This document shows, piece by piece, positions 42,683 to 51,824 of a stretch of DNA of 64,000 bases. A model generated the notes under the pieces. It worked only from the letters and a program-made list of their open reading frames with translations. It was not told the DNA's origin and did no database searches. This DNA comes from an uncultured Bacillota bacterium (GTDB lineage Bacteria > Bacillota > Dehalobacteriia > UBA7702). The number at the start of each line of letters is the position of its first letter. Within the stretch, counting starts at the first letter, position 1. A program made the position numbers and the translations under genes. Where the stretch lies: positions 33,394-97,393 of the forward strand of contig CAKUYE010000009.1 in NCBI GenBank assembly GCA_934702375.1. Reading direction: 5' to 3'.

Positions 42683-44440
42683 TCAGAACAGACCGGTAAC
42701 TTTGCCTGTCTCAACATCAACATCTACGCGACGAAACGCCGGGTCAGAGCTTGTACCGGGCATCAGGCTGATAGAACCGGCCATGGGGCACAGGAATTTC
42801 GCACCGCCATAAACAAGGATATCACGAATAGGCAATACCCAATTGCGGGGAACACCCTTTTTCTTCGGATCATGGGAAAGGCTGAGATGTGTTTTTACCA
42901 TCATCGTGGAATATTCCTGATACTTCGGATCTGCCTCGAATTTCTTGGCTTTTTCTTCCGCCACCGGGAGGAATTCCACGCCATCGGCACCATATACTTC
43001 CCGGGCAATGGTTTCTACACGTTTTCTCAAGGGCATTTCCATAGGATAAAGGAAATCAAAATGATTTTCCTCTTCTGCCGCTTCAATGACGGCATCGGCC
43101 AATTCCAATGCACCTTCACCACCACGCATCCAGTGGTCACTACGGGCACAGCGTACCCCCATGGCTTCACAGGTTTTGCGAATCAGGCGGACTTCCTCTT
43201 CGGTATCGGTGACAAAAGCATTGATGCAAACAACAGGTTTTACACCGGATTTTTTTACGGTACGGATATGGTGCATCAAATTCTTAATGCCCTTTTCCAG
43301 TAAACCAAGGTTTTCCTTAGTGTATTCATCGGGAAGAGGACGCCCGGGAATGACTTCCGGGCCGCCGCCGTGCATTTTCAAAGCACGAATGGTGCAAACA
43401 AGCACGGCAACATCGGGTTTAAGACCGGAAAGACGGCATTTCACATTCCAGAATTTTTCAAACCCGATATCCGCAGCGAAACCACTTTCCGTTACGTTAT
43501 AATCATAAAGTTTCAATGCCATTTTATCGCCGACAACAGAAGACTGCCCAATGGCGATATTTGCAAAGGGACCGGCATGAACCAAACAAGGCTGGTGCTC
43601 TACGGTGTAACACATCGTAGGATTGATGGTATTCCGCATCCAGGCGGTCATAGCTCCGTCCACTTCCAAATCTTTGGTCGTAACAGGACGGCCATGTTTG
43701 TCGTAGGCAACAATAATATTACTGATACGTTCTCTGAGATCTTTAAGATCTGTAGCAACGGATAAAATTGCCATCAACTCAGAGCTGACGGTAATACCAA
43801 ACTTGGACTCCATCAAAAGGCCATCCTTAGGGCCGCCCATGCCGATAATGACATGGCGCAATGCTTGAGCGGCAAAGTCCATGACCCAACCCATTTCCAC
43901 ATTGGTAGGGTCAATATCCAAACGCTTCAATCCACGTTCGGTAAGCTCGGTATCATCATAATTATTTTCATGCTGCAGGCGGGCGGTCAAAGCAACCATC
44001 GCCAAATTGTGGGCATTGGTGATATCGTTGATATCACCGGTAAGACCCAGAGAGAATTCGGTCATAGGAATCAACAGAGCATTACCACCGCCGGCGGCAC
44101 TCCCTTTGATATTCATTGTCGGGCCGCCGGAGGGCTGCCGCAAGCAACCGCCAACATTCACGCCGCGTTTACCTAAACCCTCAATTAACCCCAAAGCCGT
44201 TGTAGACTTCCCCTCACCCAAAGGTGTCGGGGTAATCGCTGTAACCTCAACATACTTACCATCGGGACGATCTTTTAGTCGCTCCATGATTTTAATGTAG
44301 TCTAACTTTGGCGTTTTTCCGAAAGGAATAATTTCCTCGGGTAAGATACCCAAACGCTCACGAAATTCTTCCACACTGGGTAATGTACTCTCCGCTTCTT
44401 CAGCGATCTGCCAATCCGCATACTGTGTAGGATCTAACAT
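42683..44440 (-). CDS. fhs: Formate--tetrahydrofolate ligase
   Basis: A 585-aa enzyme making 10-formyl-THF from formate, ATP and THF. It begins with a folate/ATP P-loop region TAITPTPLGEGKSTTALGL near 65-83, then CLRQPSGGPTMNIKGSAAGGG, FSLGLTGDINDI and the C-terminal PGTSSDPAFRRVDVD. It follows argG by 26 bases on the same strand with no terminator between, so it is probably co-transcribed with the arginine genes, an uncommon neighbour. Slightly longer than typical (about 555 aa) owing to the N-terminus. Confidence 0.96.
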   Translation of the reverse strand: MLDPTQYADWQIAEEAESTLPSVEEFRERLGILPEEIIPFGKTPKLDYIKIMERLKDRPDGKYVEVTAITPTPLGEGKSTTALGLIEGLGKRGVNVGGCLRQPSGGPTMNIKGSAAGGGNALLIPMTEFSLGLTGDINDITNAHNLAMVALTARLQHENNYDDTELTERGLKRLDIDPTNVEMGWVMDFAAQALRHVIIGMGGPKDGLLMESKFGITVSSELMAILSVATDLKDLRERISNIIVAYDKHGRPVTTKDLEVDGAMTAWMRNTINPTMCYTVEHQPCLVHAGPFANIAIGQSSVVGDKMALKLYDYNVTESGFAADIGFEKFWNVKCRLSGLKPDVAVLVCTIRALKMHGGGPEVIPGRPLPDEYTKENLGLLEKGIKNLMHHIRTVKKSGVKPVVCINAFVTDTEEEVRLIRKTCEAMGVRCARSDHWMRGGEGALELADAVIEAAEEENHFDFLYPMEMPLRKRVETIAREVYGADGVEFLPVAEEKAKKFEADPKYQEYSTMMVKTHLSLSHDPKKKGVPRNWVLPIRDILVYGGAKFLCPMAGSISLMPGTSSDPAFRRVDVDVETGKVTGLF

Positions 44441-44466
44441 TGCCTCGCCTGCCTTTCCGTAAAGAC

Positions 44467-45690
44467 TTATTTACTGTTTTCGTTCACTTCCTGCATTTTC
44501 ATAGCGCGAACTTTCAGCGGAAGGCCAAACAAGGTAATAAAGCCTTCTGCATCTTTATGATCATATAAGTCACCGGTTTCAAAGCTTGCAAGAGAAGCAT
44601 TGTAAAGAGAATAGGGAGAAGTGGTGCCGGCTTTGATAATATTGCCTTTATACAATACAAATTTCACTTCACCGGTAACATACTTCTGGGTAGACTCTAC
44701 AAAAGCCTGAAGGGCTTCTCTTAAAGGTGTAAACCAGGTGCCTTCATATACAACATCCGCCAATTTTGCGGAAATGACCTTTTTCATATTCATCGTTGCG
44801 CGGTCGAGAATCAACTCTTCCAGCTGCTGATGAGCTTCCATTAAAATGGTACCGCCAGGGGTTTCATAAATCCCACGGGATTTCATGCCAACAACACGGT
44901 TTTCCACGATATCGCAAATACCGATACCGTTTCTGCCGCCCATATGGTTTAATTCACGAACGATATCGCTGGCTTTCATCGCTTTACCGTTCAAGGATAC
45001 GGGAACACCGGCTTCAAAAGTCATGGTGACTTCTTCCCCTTTATCAGGAGCATTCTGCGGTGTTACGCTGAGAACGAGAAGATGATCGTAATTCGGTGCC
45101 TGAGCAGGGTCTTCCAATTCAAGACCTTCATGGCTGATATGCCAAAGGTTACGGTCGCGGCTATAGCTGTCGGCAGCAGAGAAAGGAAGATCGATGCCAT
45201 GATCGCGGCAATATGCGATCTCATCTTCACGAGAGGATAACTTCCAATTGTCATCACGCCATGCAGCAATGATGCGAATATCGGGAGAAAGAGCTTTGAT
45301 ACCTAATTCAAAACGGATCTGGTCATTCCCTTTCCCGGTAGCACCGTGGCAAATCGCAACAGCATTTTCTTTTCTGGCGATTTCCACCAATTTTTTGGCG
45401 ATAAGAGGACGGGCCATAGAGGTACCAAGCAAATATTTATTTTCATAAATGGCGTTTGCCTGCACACAGGGCATTACATAATCGTCAATAAATTCATCGA
45501 CAACATCAAGAATGTAGAGTTTTTCCGCACCGGAAAGCTTTGCTCTTTCTTCAAGACCTTCCAATTCGCTTTCCTGCCCCACATCAATGCAAGCACAAAT
45601 AACATCATAATGATAGGTTTCTTTTAACCAAGGGATAATCGCAGTCGTATCAAGACCGCCGGAATACGCTAAAACAACTTTTTCCGCCAT
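44467..45690 (-). CDS. argG: Argininosuccinate synthase
   Basis: A 407-aa enzyme joining citrulline and aspartate with ATP. It starts AEKVVLAYSGGLDTTAIIPWL (PP-loop SGGLDT), with GATGKGNDQIRFE and GRNGIGICDIVENRVVGMKSRGIYETPGG. ATG 45690 is nine bases after AAGGAGG; a TTG two codons earlier is too close. Fifth gene of the arg operon; argF and argH are not in this window. Confidence 0.96.
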   Translation of the reverse strand: MAEKVVLAYSGGLDTTAIIPWLKETYHYDVICACIDVGQESELEGLEERAKLSGAEKLYILDVVDEFIDDYVMPCVQANAIYENKYLLGTSMARPLIAKKLVEIARKENAVAICHGATGKGNDQIRFELGIKALSPDIRIIAAWRDDNWKLSSREDEIAYCRDHGIDLPFSAADSYSRDRNLWHISHEGLELEDPAQAPNYDHLLVLSVTPQNAPDKGEEVTMTFEAGVPVSLNGKAMKASDIVRELNHMGGRNGIGICDIVENRVVGMKSRGIYETPGGTILMEAHQQLEELILDRATMNMKKVISAKLADVVYEGTWFTPLREALQAFVESTQKYVTGEVKFVLYKGNIIKAGTTSPYSLYNASLASFETGDLYDHKDAEGFITLFGLPLKVRAMKMQEVNENSK

Positions 45691-45748
45691 TTCCAAATTT
45701 CCTCCTTAAGTGAATCTAAATTATAACACAACTTACAAAAAATGTAAA

Positions 45749-46936
45749 TTATTGCCCTATGGAATTTAATGCTTTTTTCAGTATTTCTGTCATATTATCA
45801 ATATCTTCCTCCGAAATAATATACGGAGGCAAGAACCGCACCACGTCAGGTCCGGCACTGAGAAGCAACACACCCTGTTCCAGGCAAGCATTGACAACGG
45901 AAGAAGCACCGCAAGTTACTTCCATACCGTAAATCAAACCTTTGCCGCGAACATCGCTGATGAGATCCGGGAAAGCTTCTTTTAAAGACAACAGGGATTT
46001 TTCCAGATAAGCTCCAAGGGCCTGTACGTGCCGGAGAAGATCTTCTTTCTCAATTTCAGCAAAAACTGCGGCAGAGGCAGCAGCAGCAACAGGATTTGCC
46101 CCAAAAGTAGAGCCATGACTGCCGGGGCCAAAGGATGCGGCAACTTTTTCCGAAGCAATAAATGCTCCAAAGGGTAAGCCCCCACCCAAAGCTTTGGCAA
46201 CGGTTACGATATCCGGTTTCACGCCATAGGCTTCATAGGCAAACATCGTACCGGTACGCCCCATGCCGCACTGCACTTCATCAAAGATCAGCAAAAGATC
46301 ATTTTCCTTGCAAAAAGCAACAACCTTTTGAATATAATCCATTTCCATAGGATAGATGCCGCCTTCCCCCTGGATAGGCTCTAACATAACGGCACAGGTA
46401 TGGGGGGATACCGTAGCCTTCAAGCTTTCAAAGTTATTGTATTCGGCATACACAAAACCGTCGGGAAGCGGAGCAAAACCAATCTTCACTTTATCCTGGC
46501 CCGTTGCCGTTAATGTGGCAAGGGTACGGCCATGAAAGGATTTTTGCATCGTGATAATTTCATACTTATCGCTTTTTCCCTGATCATAAAAATATTTTCG
46601 AGCCAGCTTTACGGCGCCTTCATTTGCTTCGGCACCGCTGTTGCAGAAAAATACCCGATCCAAGCCGCTGTACTTCGTTAAATAATCGGCAACCTTTAGC
46701 TGCGGCTCACTCCAATAAAGATTAGAGCAATGGCAAAGCGTTGCGGCTTGATCCTGTATCGCTTTTACAACGGCAGGATGACAATGACCCAGATTATTTA
46801 CAGAGATGCCGCTGCCAAAATCCAAATACTTTTTACCGTCATCACCATAAACATAGGCCCCTTCTCCCTTCACAACGGTTACGGGGAACCGGGCATAGGT
46901 ATTCATTATATGAACTGTTTGAGCAGGATCAACCAT
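45749..46936 (-). CDS. argD: Acetylornithine aminotransferase
   Basis: A 395-aa class III PLP aminotransferase. Motifs include FLDFGSGISVNNLGHCHP-type KYLDFGSGISVNNLG, FFCNSGAEANEGAVKLARK, the PLP-binding lysine in TVAKALGGGLPFGAF near 250, and LIFDEVQCGMGRTG. The ATG overlaps the end of argB (ATGGTTGA) behind AAGGAG, indicating coupled translation. Confidence 0.94.
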   Translation of the reverse strand: MVDPAQTVHIMNTYARFPVTVVKGEGAYVYGDDGKKYLDFGSGISVNNLGHCHPAVVKAIQDQAATLCHCSNLYWSEPQLKVADYLTKYSGLDRVFFCNSGAEANEGAVKLARKYFYDQGKSDKYEIITMQKSFHGRTLATLTATGQDKVKIGFAPLPDGFVYAEYNNFESLKATVSPHTCAVMLEPIQGEGGIYPMEMDYIQKVVAFCKENDLLLIFDEVQCGMGRTGTMFAYEAYGVKPDIVTVAKALGGGLPFGAFIASEKVAASFGPGSHGSTFGANPVAAAASAAVFAEIEKEDLLRHVQALGAYLEKSLLSLKEAFPDLISDVRGKGLIYGMEVTCGASSVVNACLEQGVLLLSAGPDVVRFLPPYIISEEDIDNMTEILKKALNSIGQ

Positions 46937-47840
46937 TTTCTTTCTCTCCTTTTGTCAGCATGGTACCAACACCACTATCCGTAAAGAGTTCCAACAACAA
47001 GCTATGGGGAACACGGCCGTCGATAATATGAACACCGCTAACCCCTTCGTGGATCGCGCGAACACAGCCTTCCAGTTTGGGAATCATTCCTTTGCTGATA
47101 GCGCCGCTTTTCACCAAACCGGCCACTTCATCGGTGGTAAGGTGAGAGATCAGAGAATCTTTATCGTTAAAATCCCGATACAATCCTTCCACATCGGTAA
47201 GGAGGAAAAGTTTCATAGCGCCGAGAGCTGCGGCGATCTTGCCGGCAGCCAGATCCGCATTGACATTAAAGGTATTTCCCTCACGATCGGTACCGATCGG
47301 CGCAATGACCGGAATATACATATCTTTCAAAAGATTATTGATTAAAGTGCAATTTACCTTCTCAACTTCGCCCACCATACCGATATCCAGCTGGTGAACG
47401 CCTTCTTCATCGGTGACCTTTGCATATTTCTTTACACATTGGAGCATAGCACCGTCTTTCCCGGAAAGCCCCACGGCTTTGCCGCCAAGACGATTGATCT
47501 CCGATACGGTATGTTGATTAACTTTCCCCACCAATACCATGGAGACGGTCTCCATCACCGCTTCGTCAGTAACGCGCAGACCACTTTTAAAATCGCTTTT
47601 AATATGAAGTCTTTGGAGGTAATCCTCGATATCCGGGCCGCCGCCGTGAACGAGGACGGTGCGAATACCGATAAAGTTCATCAGGATCAGATCCCGAAAA
47701 ACCGCTTCTTTCAGTTCTTCATTCAGCATGGCATTCCCACCGTATTTTACAACAATGGTCTTGCCGTGAAATTTTTGCACATAGGGCAGGCATTCGATGA
47801 ATACCTGCGCCTTTTCCAAATTCTTTTCCATTTTCGTCAT
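46929..47840 (-). CDS. argB: Acetylglutamate kinase
   Basis: A 303-aa amino-acid kinase phosphorylating N-acetylglutamate. It has the glycine-rich IVVKYGGNAM near 28-37, VLVHGGGPDIEDYL, and IAPIGTDREGNTFNVNADLAAGKIA. Start ATG 47840, eight bases after GAGGCG; a TTG two codons before lacks spacing. The N-terminal helix (LEKAQVFIECLPYVQKFHGK) is of the kind found in arginine-inhibited hexameric kinases, so feedback control is possible. Confidence 0.95.
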   Translation of the reverse strand: MTKMEKNLEKAQVFIECLPYVQKFHGKTIVVKYGGNAMLNEELKEAVFRDLILMNFIGIRTVLVHGGGPDIEDYLQRLHIKSDFKSGLRVTDEAVMETVSMVLVGKVNQHTVSEINRLGGKAVGLSGKDGAMLQCVKKYAKVTDEEGVHQLDIGMVGEVEKVNCTLINNLLKDMYIPVIAPIGTDREGNTFNVNADLAAGKIAAALGAMKLFLLTDVEGLYRDFNDKDSLISHLTTDEVAGLVKSGAISKGMIPKLEGCVRAIHEGVSGVHIIDGRVPHSLLLELFTDSGVGTMLTKGEKENG

Positions 47841-47862
47841 GAACAAAACGCCTCTTTTCCCA

Positions 47863-49083
47863 TCAGGTCCGATAATCGGCGTTGATCTTCACGTAATCAT
47901 AAGTAAGATCGCAACCCCAGGCCTTACCACTAAATTCTCCGGCTTTCAGGTCAATGATCGCTGTTATATTTTCCTCAGAAAGAATCTTAAGGGCATAGTC
48001 TTCATCAAATTCCAAGCCGCCGCCATTTTTCGCCACCGTAATTTCCCCACTGTAGCTGGAAAGACTGATATCAACCTTAGACTGATCAAATTTTGCTCCG
48101 GAATAACCGGCAGCGCAAATGATGCGTCCCCAGTTCGCATCCTTACCAAAAATGGCTGCTTTTACTAAATCTGAGGAAACCACCGATTTTGCCGCCTTCA
48201 AAGCGTCCTCTTCGCTGGCGGCATGAATAACCTGGGCTTCTAAAAGATGAGTCGCCCCTTCGCCGTCCCGAGCAATTTTTTTCGCAAGATAAAAACAAAT
48301 ATCTTTCAGCACAGCAACAAACTTTTGATAAGAATCACTATTCGGCGTAATGGCAGCATTTCCGGCCATCCCATTGGCAAGCATCAGCACCGTATCGTTC
48401 GTGCTCATATCACCGTCAACAGAGATTTGATTAAAGCTCAGTGCAACGGATTCTTTCAATGCCATCTGTAAAACTTTGCTGTCAATGGCAGCATCGGTTG
48501 TGATAAAGCAAAGCATCGTTGCCATATTGGGGCAAATCATGCCACTGCCCTTTGCCATACCGCTGATCGTTACGGTAATGCCGTTCAGATCGACGGTTTT
48601 GGAAATTTCCTTCCGATACACATCGGTAGTAAGAATTGCTTCTGCCGCATCACGACCACCGTCACTGCTAAGATTTGCAGCAGCAGCTTTGATCCCGGAT
48701 AAAACACGATCCATCGGCATATTATGACCGATGACACCGGTGGAGCAAACAAGAACTTCTTCCGCTTTTAATCCCAACACAGCACCGGCAGCCTCTGCCA
48801 TTGCCGCAGCATCTTTTTCCCCCTGCTCTCCGGTGCAGGCATTGGCATTGCCGGAGTTGGCAATGATCGCCTGGGCTCTGCCGTTTTCCACGACCTTCAT
48901 ATCATAATAAACCGGAGCAGCTTTTACCACATTGGTAGTAAACATACCCGCTACGGCACAGGGCTTTTCAGAATAAATCAATGCGACGTCCTTTTTTTCT
49001 TTATTCGACGTCTTTACGCCAACGTGAACACCGGCAGCCTTAAACCCCGGCGTCTGCGTTACCGCATTTTCAAAAATTGCCAT
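47863..49083 (-). CDS. argJ: Bifunctional ornithine acetyltransferase / N-acetylglutamate synthase
   Basis: A 406-aa self-cleaving enzyme that recycles the acetyl group. The cleavage threonine lies in KGSGMICPNMATML near 185-198; the segment ends at TYDYVKINADYRT, the family's conserved C-terminus. ATG 49083 sits five bases after AAAGGAGG; an upstream ATG is six codons earlier. With argC-B-D this gives the cyclic ornithine route; no separate argA is needed. Confidence 0.95.
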   Translation of the reverse strand: MAIFENAVTQTPGFKAAGVHVGVKTSNKEKKDVALIYSEKPCAVAGMFTTNVVKAAPVYYDMKVVENGRAQAIIANSGNANACTGEQGEKDAAAMAEAAGAVLGLKAEEVLVCSTGVIGHNMPMDRVLSGIKAAAANLSSDGGRDAAEAILTTDVYRKEISKTVDLNGITVTISGMAKGSGMICPNMATMLCFITTDAAIDSKVLQMALKESVALSFNQISVDGDMSTNDTVLMLANGMAGNAAITPNSDSYQKFVAVLKDICFYLAKKIARDGEGATHLLEAQVIHAASEEDALKAAKSVVSSDLVKAAIFGKDANWGRIICAAGYSGAKFDQSKVDISLSSYSGEITVAKNGGGLEFDEDYALKILSEENITAIIDLKAGEFSGKAWGCDLTYDYVKINADYRT

Positions 49084-49097
49084 AATAACCTCCTTTA

Positions 49098-50162
49098 TCA
49101 CGGATAAACCGGCAACATATGAAGGCCTTCCGTTTCGTCAAAACCAAACATCAGGTTCATATTTTGTACAGCTTGTCCGGCAGCGCCTTTCACAAGATTA
49201 TCCAAAACGGTGCAAACAATGACCCGGCCGGTACGTTCATCAAAGGTATAGCCCAGCACAACATAGTTTGTTCCCTGGATCCATTTTGTTTCCGGCATTT
49301 TCCCTACAGGTAAAACCTTGACAAAATACTCATTCCCATAGTATTTATCAAAAATCGCGGCAAGATCCGCGGTCTTTCCTTTTTCATTGAGAGTCGCATA
49401 TGCTGTCGTTAAAATACCGCGGTTCATCGGTGTTAAATGAGGCGTAAAACTTACCGTCAACGGCACACCGGCGGCCTCGCCAAGGTTCTGTTCGATTTCC
49501 GGCGTATGACGATGATTTGCAACACCGTAGGCCTTGATACTTTCGGAACATTCCCCGTAAAGAGAACCTTCTTTCAATCCCCTACCGGCACCGCTAATGC
49601 CGCTTTTGCTGTCAAAGATCAGAGAATCAAGTTCAATCAAGCCTTCTTTCACCAAAGGATACATTGCCAGGGTAGCACCAGTAACATAACAGCCGGGGTT
49701 AGCAATAAAGTTTTCGCCGCGGATCTGTTCCCGATGGATTTCTACCAAGCCGTACACGGTACTTTCGCAAATTTCCGGATACTGGTGCGTACCGTACCAT
49801 TTTTCATAAGTGGCAACATCCCGAAAGCGAAAATCCGCTCCCAGATCAATGACTTTTTTTCCTAAAGACAAACCTGCTTTCACAAAGGGAGCCGAGACTC
49901 CGTGGGGTAATGCCAGGAAAATCACGTCTGCATCTTTCATATAAGCCGCTTCTGACAAAGAAAAATGATCGTCAACATCTTCGACGATCATTCCTTGTAA
50001 ATCCGTTAAATAACCAAGGGCGGGAAAAATCGATTCAATGGTTCGATTCCCGCTGTCTTTCGCCACAAGATGAGTAACCTTACAATGTTTATGATTTGCC
50101 AAAATGCGGATAAGTTCTACGCCGGCATATCCCGACGCGCCGATGATCGTTACCTTTTTCAT
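49098..50162 (-). CDS. argC: N-acetyl-gamma-glutamyl-phosphate reductase
   Basis: A 354-aa NADPH-dependent reductase. It has the Rossmann start TIIGASGYAGVELIRIL, the catalytic cysteine in FIANPGCYVTGATLAM near 150, and VANHRHTPEIEQNL with the active-site histidine. First gene of the arg operon, with GGAGGT five bases before the ATG. Confidence 0.96.
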   Translation of the reverse strand: MKKVTIIGASGYAGVELIRILANHKHCKVTHLVAKDSGNRTIESIFPALGYLTDLQGMIVEDVDDHFSLSEAAYMKDADVIFLALPHGVSAPFVKAGLSLGKKVIDLGADFRFRDVATYEKWYGTHQYPEICESTVYGLVEIHREQIRGENFIANPGCYVTGATLAMYPLVKEGLIELDSLIFDSKSGISGAGRGLKEGSLYGECSESIKAYGVANHRHTPEIEQNLGEAAGVPLTVSFTPHLTPMNRGILTTAYATLNEKGKTADLAAIFDKYYGNEYFVKVLPVGKMPETKWIQGTNYVVLGYTFDERTGRVIVCTVLDNLVKGAAGQAVQNMNLMFGFDETEGLHMLPVYP

Positions 50163-50206
50163 AATGACCTCCGTTTTTTATCGCATCAATTTTCAATCTT
50201 GGGATT

Positions 50207-50235
50207 ATTATACAACGAATCTTATAAGTATTCAA
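50207..50235 (-). promoter_or_regulatory. Promoter of the arg operon with overlapping near-palindrome
   Basis: TTGAAT (complement of 50235-50230), 17-base spacer, TATAAT (complement of 50212-50207). A 17-base near-palindrome GAATACTTATAAGATTC (complement of 50233-50217) fills the -35 and spacer. Its GAAT...ATTC ends recall arginine-repressor half-sites, but their separation is larger than the ARG-box consensus, so ArgR control is only a possibility. Confidence 0.7.
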
Positions 50236-50300
50236 GTTAAATTTTAGATATTTTCCGTTTTTTACCAAAAAATATTTAAGTTTTGTTTATTTCATGCTCT

Positions 50301-50792
50301 TTAACGATAATTAACAAACTGTAGTTCTAAATCGTAATCATTTTCTCTTAATAAAGCAATGACCTTTTGCAGATCATCTTTATTTTTTCCGGAAACACGA
50401 ACACTGTCCCCCTGAATGGCAGCCTGAACTTTGAGCTTGGCATTTTTAATATCCTTAACCATCGCTTTGGCTTTTTCGGTTTCGATGCCCTGACGAATAG
50501 TGATCTGCTGGCGCACCATCCCGCCGGCAGCTTCCTCAATCTTGCCATACTGCAAATTGCGAACCGCAACTTTTCTGGTGATCAAACGCGTTTTTAAGAT
50601 ATCAATGACACTGTTCAAACGGAAATCATCCTCGGTCGTAACCTTGATCACATCGTTATCCAGGGAAATTTCGGTTTTGCTGCCTTTAAAATCGTAGCGC
50701 TGAGAAACCTCTTTTTTTGCCTGATTTACGGCATTCAATACTTCCTGCATATTCACTTCCGATACAATATCAAAGGAACTGTCTTTTGCCAT
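50301..50792 (-). CDS. YajQ family nucleotide-binding protein
   Basis: A 163-aa protein starting AKDSSFDIVSEVNMQEVLNAV, with SQRYDFKGSKTEI and IKDAKLKVQAAIQGDSVRVSGKNKDDLQ-type sequence; it ends ELQFVNYR as the family does. Homologues bind nucleic acid or cyclic di-GMP; the role here is unknown. ATG 50792 follows AAAGGAG. Third gene after glnS and the aminopeptidase. Confidence 0.94.
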   Translation of the reverse strand: MAKDSSFDIVSEVNMQEVLNAVNQAKKEVSQRYDFKGSKTEISLDNDVIKVTTEDDFRLNSVIDILKTRLITRKVAVRNLQYGKIEEAAGGMVRQQITIRQGIETEKAKAMVKDIKNAKLKVQAAIQGDSVRVSGKNKDDLQKVIALLRENDYDLELQFVNYR

Positions 50793-50861
50793 AGTAGTAT
50801 CTCCTTTCCATTCTATCTCTATCAACTGATTTTTATTCAAATTTATTCATTTATTTGCATA

Positions 50862-51815
50862 TTAAACGAGCCATTTGCCATTCTCAATCACAAGAACGCC
50901 GTCAAGATATAAACTGGGTTCCGTAAGCAAACCATCCAAATGACAGGAGGCTTCGACTTTACCGCCAAAATTGGCATTGTCGCCAAGAGCGATATGTACG
51001 GTACCGAAAACTTTTTCATCCTCAAGTACCGAGCCGTTAAGGGATGCTCCCTTATTGGTACCGATCCCCAATTCCGCAATATTGCGGCCGGGGCGACCGG
51101 CTTCATCCACTAAAGCAAGCAATTGTTTTGCCTCGATGCCACCGGTGATTTCCACGGCTTCGCCATTTTTTACCGTTACCCGGATCGGTTCCCGAAGAAG
51201 ACCTACGCCGCTCATGGAAGCATCGTAAACAAGGATACCGTTGGCAGTGCCTTCCAACGGTGCAATATAGGCTTCACCGGCAGGAAGGTTGCCAAAAGCA
51301 CCGGGAGTATCGTAAATACCACAATCATCCTCGGCAACACGACCGGAAAGAGACATGGTAAAGTCGCAGCCATGGGGCGTTGTAACTCTGGCGGTTTGCG
51401 CCTTTGTAAGCAACGATGCCATTTTTTGACTCAAAGCAGTCATTTCATCATAATCCACCATCATAGGCGCTTTTAACATCTCTGCGGTAAATCCCGGGAG
51501 AGAAGCAATACGCACACCGGCTTCGCTGGCAGCATGACGTGCCCGTGTATGGGTCAGGGAACGCGAGGTAATAAGGATTGCAACATCGCAGTTAAGAAGA
51601 GCATCCGCCACATTTTGTGGGGGTTCCATTCCATCCATGGGCAACGCCGGGTATTGAAGAGATTCCACTTTCAGTCCATTGCTAATCGCAACATCGTAAA
51701 ACAAATCACCGAGGCTTGCCGTTTCCGAATCGGTTACAATAAGCAGATCCTCTTCGATATCCATTCCCATGCACTTATAAATTACCTGTTCTACACCGCG
51801 TTTTAAATCATCCAT
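50862..51815 (-). CDS. M29-like leucyl aminopeptidase
   Basis: A 317-aa protein related to thermophilic metalloaminopeptidases (PepS/AmpS, COG2309). It has ALLNCDVAILITSRSLTHTRARHAA near 70-95, then the C-terminal metal-ligand region AELGIGTNKGAS, HIALGDNANFGG and EASCHLDGLL with His and Asp. Classical members are about 400 aa, so this is a shorter version of the family. The ribosome site (AAAGGAAAG) is farther than usual from the ATG. Function as a peptidase is inferred. Confidence 0.78.
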   Translation of the reverse strand: MDDLKRGVEQVIYKCMGMDIEEDLLIVTDSETASLGDLFYDVAISNGLKVESLQYPALPMDGMEPPQNVADALLNCDVAILITSRSLTHTRARHAASEAGVRIASLPGFTAEMLKAPMMVDYDEMTALSQKMASLLTKAQTARVTTPHGCDFTMSLSGRVAEDDCGIYDTPGAFGNLPAGEAYIAPLEGTANGILVYDASMSGVGLLREPIRVTVKNGEAVEITGGIEAKQLLALVDEAGRPGRNIAELGIGTNKGASLNGSVLEDEKVFGTVHIALGDNANFGGKVEASCHLDGLLTEPSLYLDGVLVIENGKWLV

Positions 51816-51824
51816 AATAAAATT

